From assembly GCF_051401765.1 (NCBI RefSeq), contig NW_027480480.1:682001-746000 (forward strand): a DNA stretch of 64,000 nt. The letters are read 5' to 3'. The position numbers and the translations under genes are program-made. The notes below the pieces were generated by a model. The model saw nothing but the letters and a program-made list of their open reading frames with translations. It made no database searches and had not been told where the DNA came from. Below are positions 53,696-64,000 of this stretch, piece after piece (the first letter of the stretch is position 1; each line of letters begins with the position of its first letter). This DNA is from Calliopsis andreniformis. Taxonomy: Eukaryota; Arthropoda; Insecta; Hymenoptera; Andrenidae.

Positions 53696-56600
53696 TGTTT
53701 GTGGATAGAAATTTGAAGATTGCAGATTGTGTATTGAGTATTGAAAACTGTGAATTGATGATATTCTATCGAGGATTGAGGATTGACATCTGATTGTTCT
53801 GGTCTGAGGTCTGAAGATTGAGGATTCAGGATTGAGGATTCAGGATTGAGCTTTGATGACTGAGGATTGAGGATTGAGCATTGAGGCATGAGGATTGAGG
53901 ATTGATGATTGAAGATTGAGGATTGTGGATTGAGGATGAGGGCTGAGGGTTGAGGATTGAGGTTTGAGGTCTGAGGACTGAGGATTGAGGATTGAGAATT
54001 GTGGATTGAGGGTTGAAGGTTGAAGATTGAGGATTGTGTATTGAGGATTGAAGCCTGACGATTGAGGATTGAGGGGTGAGGATTGAGGATTGAGGATGGA
54101 GGATTGAAGATTGACTAATGAGGATTGAAGATGGAGGATTGAGTATTGAGGATTGAGGATTGAGGGTTGAGTGTTGAGGTTTGTGTATTGAACCCTGAGA
54201 GTTCAGGATATTCTATGGAGTATTGAGAATTGAGGATTGATGTTTGAGCATTGAGGATTGAGGATTGAGGATTGAGGATTGAGTATTGAGGATTGAGGAT
54301 TGAGGATTGAAGACTGAATATTGATGATTGAAGATTGAGGATCGAGGATTGAGGGTTGTGGATTGAGGACGAGGACTGAGGGTTGAGTATTGATGTTTGA
54401 GTTCTGAGGATTGAAGATTGAAGGTTGAGAATTGAGGATTGAGGATTGACGATTGAAGATTGAGGATTGGGTGTTGAGGATTGAAGAATGAGGATTGAGG
54501 ATTGAGGATTGAGGATTGAGGATTGAAGATTGAGTACTGCGGATTGAAGATTAAGGATTGAGGTCTGAGGATTGAGGATTGAGGATTGAAGATTGAGGAT
54601 TGGGTGTTGAGGATTGAAGAATGAGGATTGAGGATTGAGGATTGAGGATTGAGGATTGAGGATTGAAGACTGAATATTGATGATTGAAGTTTGAGGATCG
54701 AGGATTGAGGGTTGTGGATTGAGGACGAGGACTGAGGGTTGAGTATTGATGTTTGAGGTCTGAGGATTGAGGATTGAAGGTTGTGAATTGAGGATTGAGG
54801 ATTGACGATTGAAGATTGAGGATTGAGGACTGAGGATTGAGGATTGAGGATGAGGGCTGAGGGTTGAGGATTGAGGGTTGAGGATTGAAGATTGAGTATT
54901 GAGGATTGAAGATTGAGGATTGAGGATTGAGGATTGAGGATTGAGGATTGAGGATTGTAGGTTGAATATTGATGATTGAAGATTGAGGGTTGAGGATTGA
55001 GGTTTGTGGATTGAGGACGAGGACTGAGGGTTGAGTATTGAGGACTGAGTTCTGAGGATTGAGGATTGAGGATTGAAGATTGAGGATTGGATGTTAAGGA
55101 TTGAAGATTGAGGGTTGAGGATTGAAGATTGAGTATTGAGGATTGAAGATTGAGGATTGAGGATTGAGGATTGAGGATTGAGGATTGAGGATTGAAGATT
55201 GAGTACTGCGGATTGAAGATTAAGGATTGAGGTCTGAGGATTGAGGATTGAGGATTGAAGATTGAGGATTGGGTGTTGAGAATTGAAGAATGAGGATTGA
55301 GGATTGAGGATTGAGGATTGAGGATTGAAGATTGAGGATTGGGTATTGATGATTGAAGGATGAGGATTGCGGATTGAGTATTGATGATTGAGGATTGCAG
55401 ATTGAGTATTGAGGATTGAAGATTGTGGGTTGAGGATTGAGGATTGAGGATTGAGCACTGAGGATTGAGGATTGAGGATTGAGGATTGAAGATTGACTAT
55501 TGAGGATTGAAGATTGAGGATTGAGGATTGAGTATTGAGGATTGAGGATTGAGGATTGAAGATTGAGTACTGAGTACTGAAGATTGAGGATTGAGGATTG
55601 AGTATTGGGGATTGAGGATTGAAGGTTGAGGATTGGGGACTGAGTGTTGAATGTTGAGTGATGAGGATTGATGTTTGTGAATAAAGATTTGAAGATTGCA
55701 GATTGAGTACTTGGTATTGAAAACTGTGAATTGATGATATTCTATTAAGGATTCAGGATTGACATCTGATAGTTGATGTCTGAGGTCTGAAGATTCAGGA
55801 TTCAGAATTGAGGTTTGAGGACTGATGATTGAGTATTGAGGATTGAGGATTGAGGATTGAGGATTGAGGATTGAGGATTGAGGACTGAAGATTGAATATA
55901 GATGATTGAAGATAGAGGATTGAGGATTGATGGTTGTGGATTGAGGACGAGGACTGAGGGTTGAGTATTGATGTTTGAGCTCTGAGAACTGAGGAATGAG
56001 GATTGAGAATTGAGGATTGAGGATTGAGGATTGAGGATTGAGGATTGGGTATTGAGGGTTGAAGAATGAGGATTGAGGTTGGAGGATTGGGGACTGAGGA
56101 TTGAAGACTGTGTATTGAGGGTTGAAGATTGGGGATTGAGGATTGAGGATTCGGGATTGAGGATTGAGGATTGAGGATTGAAGATTGATTATTGAGGATT
56201 GAAGATTGAGGATTGAGGTTTGAGGATTGAGGATTGAGGATTGAAGATTGAGGATTGGGGATTGAGGATTGACGGTTGAGGATAGAGAATTGAGGATTGA
56301 TTATTGAAGATTGAGCATTGGGGATTGAGGATTGATGATTGAGGATTGAGGATTGAGGATTGAGGATTGAGGATTGAGGATGAGGGCTGAGGGTTGAGGG
56401 TTGAGGTTTGAGGACTGAGGACTGAGGACTGAGGATTGAGAATTGAGGATTGAGGATTGAGGATTGATGATTGAGGATTGGGTATTGAGGAGTGAAGAAT
56501 GATGATTGAGGATTGAGGATTGATGATTGAGGATTGGAGACTGACGATTGAGGATTGAGGATTGAGGATTGAGGATTGAGGATTGAAGATTGAGTATTGA

Positions 56601-56768
56601 GGATTGAAAATTGAGGATTAAGTATTGAGGATTCAGGATTGAGGATTGAGGATTGAGGATTGAGTATTGAGGATTGAAGATTGAGTATTGAGAATTGAGG
56701 ATTGAGGATTGAGGATTGAAGATTGAGGATTGGGGACTGAGTGTTGAGGGTTGAGTGATGAGAATTGA
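53696..56768. repeat. 2404-bp higher-order unit, tandem copy 3, enlarged by 669 bp
   Basis: Landmarks 53696, 54190, 55672 and 56769. M1a to M2 (494) and M1b to next M1a (1097) are unchanged; M2 to M1b is 1482 in place of 813, that is plus 669. The extra segment lies at about 54669-55337. It holds the module also inserted at 45294-45697 and a second copy of the local TGAGTACTGCGG stretch (54531 and 55200), so it is flanked by a duplicated segment. Confidence 0.88.
54665..55110. repeat. Transposed module shared by 45.3, 54.7 and 62.75 kb
   Basis: A segment of about 445 bp recurs at 45320-45765, 54665-55110 and 62752-63195 (constant offsets 9345 and 17432 from the first). Signatures are GAAGTTTGAGG or GAAGTTTCAGG, GGTTGTGAATTGAGG, GATTGTAGGTTGAATATTG and GATTGGATGTT. 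At the first two sites it is an insertion relative to a near-identical paralogous block. It has no terminal inverted repeats and no coding sequence, so it is not a transposon; homologous exchange between M3-like stretches is the likely route. Confidence 0.75.
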
Positions 56769-59700
56769 TGTTTGTGGATAGAAATTTGAAGATTGCAGAT
56801 TGTGTATTGAGTATTGAAAACTGTGAATTGATGATATTCTATTGAGGATTGAGGATTGACATCTGATTGTTCTGGTCTGAGGTCTGAAGATTGAGGATTC
56901 AGGATTGAGGATTCAGGATTGAGCTTTGATGACTGAGGATTGAGGATTGAGCATTGAAGCATGAGGATTGAGGATTGATGATTGAAGATTGAGGATTGTG
57001 GATTGAGGATGAGGGCTGAGGGTTGAGGATTGAGGTTTGAGGTCTGAGGACTGAGGATTGAGGATTGAGAATTGTGGATTGAGGGTTGAAGGTTGAAGAT
57101 TGAGGATTGTGTATTGAGGATTGAAGCCTGACGATTGAGGATTGAGGGGTGAGGATTGAGGATTGAGGATGGAGGATTGAAGATTGACTATTGAGGATTG
57201 AAGATTGAGGATTGAGGATTGAGGATTGAGGATTGAGGGTTGAGTGTTGAGGTTTGTGTATTGAACCCTGAGAGTTCAGGATATTCTATGGAGTATTGAG
57301 AATTGAGGATTGATGGTTGAGCATTGAGGATTGAGGATTGAGGATTGAGGATTGAGTATTGAGGATTGAGGATTGAGGATTGAAGACTGAATATTGATGA
57401 TTGAAGATTGAGGATCGAGGATTGAGGGTTGTGGATTGAGGACGAGGACTGAGGGTTGAGTATTGATGTTTGAGGTCTGAGGATTGAAGATTGAAGGTTG
57501 AGAATTGAGGATTGAGGATTGACGATTGAAGATTGAGGATTGGGTGTTGAGGATTGAAGAATGAGGATTGAGGATTGAGGATTGAGGATTGAGGATTGAA
57601 GATTGAGTACTGCGGATTGAAGATTAAGGATTGAGGTCTGAGGATTGAGGATTGAGGATTGAAGATTGAGGATTGGGTGTTGAGGATTGAAGAATGAGGA
57701 TTGAGGATTGAGGATTGAGGATTGAGGATTGAAGATTGAGGATTGGGTATTGATGATTGAAGGATGAGGATTGCGGATTGAGTATTGATGATTGAGGATT
57801 GCAGATTGAGTATTGAGGATTGAAGATTGTGGGTTGAGGATTGAGGATTGAGGATTGAGCACTGAGGATTGAGGATTGAGGATTGAGGATTGAAGATTGA
57901 CTATTGAGGATTGAAGATTGAGGATTGAGGATTGAGTATTGAGGATTGAGGGTTGAGGATTGAAGATTGAGTATTGAGTACTGAAGATTGAGGATTGAGG
58001 ATTGAGTATTGGGGATTGAGGATTGAAGGTTGAGGATTGGGGACTGAGTGTTGAATGTTGAGTGATGAGGATTGATGTTTGTGAATAAAGATTTGAAGAT
58101 TGCAGATTGAGTACTTGGTATTGAAAACTGTGAATTGATGATATTCTATTAAGGATTCAGGATTGACATCTGATAGTTGATGTCTGAGGTCTGAAGATTC
58201 AGGATTCAGAATTGAGGTTTGAGGACTGAGGATTGAGTATTGAGGATTGAGGATTGAGGATTGAGGATTCAGGACTGAAGATTGAATATAGATGATTGAA
58301 GATAGAGGATTGAGGATTGATGGTTGTGGAATGAGGACGAGGACTGAGGGTTGAGTATTGATGTTTGAGCTCTGAGAACTGAGGAATGAGGATTGAGAAT
58401 TGAGGATTGAGGATTGAGGATTGAGGACTGAAGATTGATTATTGAGGATTGAATATTGAGCATTGAGGATTGAGGATTGAGTATCGAGGATTGAAGATTG
58501 AGTATTGGGGGTTGAGGGTTGACGACTGAGGATTGAGTATTGAGGATTGAGAATTGAGGATTGATTATTGAAGATTGAGTATTGAGGATTGAATATTGAG
58601 GATGGAGGATTGAGGATTGAGGATTGAGGATGAGGGCTGAGGGTTGAGGCTTGAGGTTTGAGGACTGAGGACTGAGGACTGAGAATTGAGAATTCAGGAT
58701 TGAGGATTGAGGATTGAAGATTGAGGATTGGGTATTGATGATTGAAGAATGATGATTGAGGATTGAGTATTGAGGATTGAGGATTGAGGATTGAAGGTTG
58801 AGGATTGAGGACTGAGGATTGAGGATTGAAGATTGAGGATTGGGGATTGAGGATTGACGATTGAGGATTGAGTATTGAGGATTGAGAATTGAGGATTGAT
58901 TATTGAAGATTGATTATTGAGGATTGAAGATTGAGGATTGAGGATTGAGGATTGAGGATAGAGGATGAGGGCTGAGGGTTGAGGATTGAGGTTTGAGGAC
59001 TGAGGACTGAGGATTGAGGATTGAGAATTGAGGATTGAGGATTGCGGATTGAAGATTGAGGATTGGGTATTGAGGATTGAAGAATGAAGATTGAGGATTG
59101 AGGATTGAGTATTGAGGATTGAAGATTGATGATTGAGGATTGAGTATTGAGGATTGAGTGTTGAGTGTTGAGGTTTGAGTATTGAATCCTGAGAATTCAG
59201 GATACGCTATTGAGTATTGAGAATTGAGGATTGATGGCTGTGTATTGAGGATTGTGGATTGAGGATTGAGGATTGAGTATTGAGGATTGAGGATTGAGGA
59301 TTGAAGATTGAATTTTGATGATTGAAGGTTGATGATCGAGGATTGAGTGTTGTGGATTGAGGACGGGGACTGAGGGTTGAGTGTTGATGTTTGAGGTCTG
59401 AGAATTGATGATTGAGGATTGAGAATTGAGGATTGAGGATTGAGGATTGAAGATTGAGGATTGGGTGTTGAGGATTGAAGAATGAGGATTGAGGAGTGAG
59501 GATTGAGGATTGAGGGTTGAGGATTGAGTATTGAGGATTGAAGATTGAGGATTGAGGTCTGAGGATTGAGGATTGAGGATTGAAGATTGAGGATTGAGGA
59601 TTGAGGCATGAGGATTGAGGATTGAGGATTGAAGATTGAGGATTGAGGATTGAGGATGAGGGCTGAGGGTTGAGTATTGAGGATTGAGTACTGAAGATTG

Positions 59701-61076
59701 AGTATTGAGGATTGAAGATTGTAGGTTGAATATTGATGATTGAAGATTGAGGATTGAGGATTGAGGTTTGTGGATTGAGGACGAGGACTGAGGGTTGAAT
59801 ATTGATGTTTGCGGTCTGAGGATTGAGGATTGAGGATTCAGGATTGAGAATTGAGGATTGAGGATTGAGGATTGAGGTTTGAGGTTTGAAGATTGAGGAT
59901 TGAGGATTGAGGATGAGGGCTGAGGGTTGAGGGTTGAGGTTAGAGGACTGAGGACTGAGTATTGACGATTGAGAATTGAGGATTGAGGATAGAGGATTGA
60001 AGATTGAGGATCAGGTATTGAGGATTGAAGAATGAGGATTGAGGAATGAGGATTGAGGATCGAGGATTGAGGTTTGAGTATTGAGGATCGAGGACTGAAG
60101 ATTGAGGATTGGGTATTGCGGATTGAACATTGAGGATTGAGGATTGAGGATTGAGGATTGAGGATTGAGGATTGAGGATTGAGGATTGAGGACTGAAGAT
60201 TGAATATTGATGATTGAAGATTGAGGATTGAGGATTTATGGTTGTGGATTGAGGACGAGGACTGAGGGTTGAGTATTGATGTTCGAATACTGAGAACTGA
60301 GGATTGAGGATTGAGAATTGAGGACTGAGGATTGAGGATTAATGATTGAGGATTGGGTATTGAGGGTTGAAGAATGAGGATTGAGGATGGAGGATTGGGG
60401 ACTGAGCATTGAAGACTGTGTATTGAGGGTTGAAGATTGGGGATTGAGGATTGAGGATTCGGGATTGAGGATTGAGGATTGAGGATTGAAGATTGATTAT
60501 TGAGGATTGAAGATTGAGGATTGAGGTTTGAGGATTGAGGATTGAGGATTGAAGATTGAGGATTGGGGATTGAGGATTGACGATTGAGGATAGAGAATTG
60601 AGGATTGATTATTGAAGATTGAGCATTGAGGATTGAGGATTGATGATTGAGGATTGAGGATTGAGGATTGAGGATTGAGGATTGAGGATGAGGGCTGAGG
60701 GTTGAGGGTTGAGGTTTGAGGACTGAGGACTGAGGACTGAGGATTGAGAATTGAGGATTGAGGATTGAGGATTGATGATTGAGGATTGGGTATTGAGGAT
60801 TGAAGAATGATGATTGAGGATTGAGGATTGATGATTGAGGATTGGAGACTGACGATTGAGGATTGAGGATTGAGGACTGAGGATTGAGGATTGAAGATTG
60901 AGTATTGAGGATTGAAAATTGAGGATTAAGTATTGAGGATTCAGGATTGAGGATTGAGGATTGAGGATTGAGTATTGAGGATTGAAGATTGAGTATTGAG
61001 GATTGAGGATTGAGGGTTGAGTGTTGAAGATTGAGGATTGGGGACTGAGTGTTGAGGGTTGAGTGATGAGAATTGA
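56769..61076. repeat. 2404-bp higher-order unit, tandem copy 4, enlarged by about 1904 bp
   Basis: Landmarks 56769, 57263 and 58076 keep the 494 and 813 spacings, but the next M1a is 3001 bp on, in place of 1097. The extra DNA is composite: about 58430-59450 resembles parts of the 39.2-40.5 kb unit and carries M2 alpha at 59184. From about 59450 the sequence follows 47260-48887 at an offset of 12189 bp (M3 core 59777 against 47588; M1a 61077 against 48888). Confidence 0.82.
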
Positions 61077-64000
61077 TGTTTGTGGATAGAAATTTGAAGA
61101 TTGCAGATTGTGTATTGAGTATTGAAAACTGTGAATTGATGATATTCTATTGAGGATCGAGGATTGACATCTGATTGTTCTGGTCTGAGGTCTGAAGATT
61201 GAGGATTCAGGATTGGGGATTCAGGATTGAGCTTTGATGACTGAGGATTGAGGATTGAGCATTGAGGCATGAGGATTGAGGATTGATGATTGAAGATTGA
61301 GGATTGTGGATTGAGGATGAGGGCTGAGGGTTGAGGATTGAGGTTTGAGGTCTGAGGACTGAGGATTGAGGATTGAGTATTGTGGATTGAGGGTTGAAGG
61401 TTGAAGATTGAGGATTGTGTATTGAGGATTGAAGCCTGACAATTGAGGATTGAGGGGTGAGGATTGAGGATTGAGGATGGAGGATTGAAGATTGACTATT
61501 GAGGATTGAAGATTGAAGATTGAGGATTGAGGATTGAGGATTGAGGGTTGAGTGTTGAGGTTTGTGTATTGAACCCTGAGAGTTCAGGATATTCTATGGA
61601 GTATTGAGAATTGAGGATTGATGGTTGAGCATTGAGGATTGAGGATTGAGGATTGAGGATTGAGTATTGAGGATTGAGGATTGAGGATTGAAGACTGAAT
61701 ATTGATGATTGAAGATTGAGGATCGAGGATTGAGGGTTGTGGATTGAGGACGAGGACTGAGGGTTGAGTATTGATGTTTGAGGTCTGAGGATTGAAGGTT
61801 GAAGGTTGAGAATTGAGGATTGAGGATTGACGATTAAAGATTGAGGATTGGGTGTTGAGGATTGAAGAATGAGGATTGAGGATTGAGGATTGAGGATTGA
61901 GGATTGAAGATTGAGTACTGCGGATTGAAGATTAAGGATTGAGGTCTGAGGATTGAGGATTGAGGATTGAAGATTGAGGATTGGGTGTTGAGGATTGAAG
62001 AATGAGGATTGAGGATTGAGGATTGAGGATTGAGGATTGAGGATTGAAGATTGAGGATTGGGTATTGATGATTGAAGGATGAGGATTGCGGTTTGAGTAT
62101 TGATGATTGAGGATTGCAGATTGAGTATTGAGGATTGAAGATTGTGGGTTGAGGATTGAGGATTGAGGATTGAGCACTGAGGATTGAGGATTGAGGATTG
62201 AGGATTGAAGATTGACTATTGAGGATTGAAGATTGAGGATTGAGGATTGAGTACTGAGGATTGAGGATTGAGGATTGAAGATTGAGTATTGAGTACTGAA
62301 GATTGAGGATTGAGGATTGAGTATTGGGGATTGAGGATTGAAGGTTGAGGATTAGGGACTGAGTGTTGAATGTTGAGTGATGAGGATTGATGTTTGTGAA
62401 TAAAGATTTGAAGATTGCAGATTGAGTACTTGGTATTGAAAACTGTGAATTGATGATATTCTATTAAGGATTCAGGATTGACATCTGATAGTTGATGTCT
62501 GAGGTCTGAAGATTCAGGATTCAGAATTGAGGTTTGAAGACTGAGGATTGAGTATTGAGGATTGAGGATTGAGGATTGAGGATTGAGGATTGAGGATTGA
62601 GGACTGAAGATTGAATATAGATGATTGAAGATAGAGGATTGAGGATTGATGGTTGTGGATTGAGGACGTGGACTGAGGGTTGAGTATTGATGTTTGAGCT
62701 CTGAGAACTGAGGAATGAGGATTGAGAATTGAGGATTGAGGATTGAGGATTGAAGACTGAATATTGATGATTGAAGTTTCAGGATCGAGGATTGAGGGTT
62801 GTGGATTGAGGACGAGGACTGAGGGTTGAGTATTGATGTTTGAGGTCTGAGGATTGAGGATTGAAGGTTGTGAATTGAGGATTGAGGATTGACGATTGAA
62901 GATTGAGGATTGAGGACTGAGGATTGAGGATTGAGGATGAGGGCTGAGGGTTGAGGATTGAGGGTTGAGGATTGAAGATTGAGTATTGAGGATTGAAGAT
63001 TGAGGATTGAGGATTGAGGATTGAGGATTGAGGATTGAGGATTGTAGGTTGAATATTGATGATTGAAGATTGAGGGTTGAGGATTGAGGTTTGTGGATTG
63101 AGGACGAGGACTGAGGGTTGAGTATTGAGGATTGAGTTCTGAGGATTGAGGATTGAGGATTGAAGATTGAGGATTGGATGTTGAGGATTGAAGATTGAGG
63201 GTTGAGGATTGAAGATTGAGTATTGAGGATTGAAGATTGAGGATTGAGGATTGAGGATTGAGGATTGAGGATTGAGGATTGAAGATTGAGTACTGCGGAT
63301 TGAAGATTAAGGATTGAGGTCTGAGGATTGAGGATTGAGGATTGAAGATTGAGGATTGGGTGTTGAGGATTGAAGAATGAGGATTGAGGATTGAGGATTG
63401 AGGATTGAGGATTGAAGATTGAGGATTGGGTATTGATGATTGAAGGATGAGGATTGCGGATTGAGTATTGATGATTGAGGATTGCAGATTGAGTATTGAG
63501 GATTGAAGATTGTGGGTTGAGGATTGAGGATTGAGGATTGAGCACTGAGGATTGAGGATTGAGGATTGAGGATTGAAGATTGACTATTGAGGATTGAAGA
63601 TTGAGGATTGAGGATTGAGTATTGAGGATTGAGGATTGAGGATTGAAGATTGAGTACTGAGTACTGAAGATTGAGGATTGAGGATTGAGTATTGGGGATT
63701 GAGGATTGAAGGTTGAGGATTGGGGACTGAGTGTTGAATGTTGAGTGATGAGGATTGATGTTTGTGAATAAAGATTTGAAGATTGCAGATTGAGTACTTG
63801 GTATTGAAAACTGTGAATTGATGATATTCTATTAAGGATTCAGGATTGACATCTGATAGTTGATGTCTGAGGTCTGAAGATTCAGGATTCAGAATTGAGG
63901 TTTGAGGACTGATGATTGAGTATTGAGGATTGAGGATTGAGGATTGAGGATTGAGGATTGAGGATTGAGGACTGAAGATTGAGTATAGATGATTGAAGAT
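61077..64000. repeat. 2404-bp higher-order unit, tandem copy 5, rearranged and cut by the window edge
   Basis: Landmarks M1a 61077, M2 61571 (494), M1b 62391 (820, one heptad more than usual). At about 62750 the order breaks: 62752 to the end matches 54665-55913 at a constant offset of 8087 bp, bringing the inserted module (M3 core at 62808) and a second M1b at 63759. The unit is therefore a recombinant of two neighbouring unit types. The array continues past the window end. Confidence 0.85.

Larger units (their letters stand above)
1..64000. repeat. ATTGAGG heptameric satellite array filling the window
   Basis: The entire window is built from a 7-bp unit, ATTGAGG on the + strand and CCTCAAT on the - strand, with runs of perfect units broken by single-base variants (ATTGAAG, ATTGAGT, GTTGAGG, ACTGAGG, ATTCAGG, AATGAGG, ATTGGGG). 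The consensus unit has no C on the + strand, so C appears only in variant units and strand asymmetry is extreme. TGA occurs once per unit, which closes all + frames; the - strand unit has no stop in any frame. No flanking unique DNA is seen at either edge, so this is an internal slice of a longer array. Seen directly: periodicity, asymmetry, absence of other sequence classes. Inferred: non-coding heterochromatic satellite, probably eukaryotic. A very large bacterial STRR-like array is the less likely alternative because of the length. Confidence 0.97.

Noticed and set aside
12645..56768. Calling all tandem higher-order units assembly artefacts
   Set aside because: Copies carry private single-base and heptad differences, and units share variants in a mosaic manner, which copies made by an assembler would not show. 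The exact copy number still needs long-read proof.
1..64000. CRISPR array
   Set aside because: There are no repeats of 23-47 bp separated by unique spacers; all sequence between recurring motifs is the same heptamer.
1..64000. Cyanobacterial STRR heptamer repeats as the source
   Set aside because: The unit length fits, but those repeats are normally short intergenic tracts; a 64-kb gene-free array with kilobase higher-order units does not fit. Not fully excluded without the rest of the contig.

Overview
Kind of sequence: the whole 64 kb is one uninterrupted short-period satellite array. The + strand consensus is the 7-bp unit ATTGAGG (equivalently GAGGATT; CCTCAAT on the - strand). Both window edges lie inside the array, so it is longer than 64 kb. 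I see no protein gene, rRNA, tRNA, transposon, CRISPR array or unique-sequence island. Long - strand open frames exist but follow automatically from the repeat: the perfect heptamer has no stop in any - frame, and all three - frames give the same 7-residue cycle (N-P-Q-S-S-I-L). On the + strand every heptamer carries a TGA, so each + frame meets a stop about every 21 bases. Organism: nothing here names a taxon. An array this long without genes fits constitutive heterochromatin of a eukaryote (pericentromeric, subtelomeric or sex-chromosomal) best; that is inference. Cyanobacteria carry short heptamer repeats (STRR), but those are normally far shorter. Internal organisation: the heptamers are not random. 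Variant heptamers occur in fixed orders that form recurring modules. M1 is a divergent, heptad-phased island of about 205 bp with 42 copies. M2 holds a hairpin-forming sequence, often with an EcoRI site, with 24 copies. M3 (GAGGACGAGG core) and M4 (GAGGATGAGGG core) each contain one 6-bp unit that shifts the heptad register. Layout: 1-12644 is an older-looking mosaic with partial duplications (offsets of about 6489, 6061, 5982 and 2028/2035 bp). 12645-21888 is a near-perfect direct duplication of a 4622-bp unit. 21889-32859 is a mosaic with module copies shared both ways. 32860-38900 is a roughly 6-kb segment that recurs at 43701-50050. Between them, 38070-43545 is a 2738-bp unit present twice in tandem and free of M1. 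From 48888 to the end, a higher-order repeat of 2404 bp (M1a - 494 bp - M2 - 813 bp - M1b - 1097 bp - next M1a) runs in tandem, with units enlarged by 669, 1904 and 7 bp. An earlier relic of the same unit lies at 27000. How it works together: there is no gene system. The notable biology is the nested amplification (7 bp, then modules of 200-500 bp, then units of 1.5-4.6 kb, then segments of 4-6 kb), consistent with repeated unequal exchange and gene conversion. All identities and boundaries come from reading landmark motifs and comparing lines by eye; no alignment program was run, and boundaries inside a repeat are ambiguous by several heptads.
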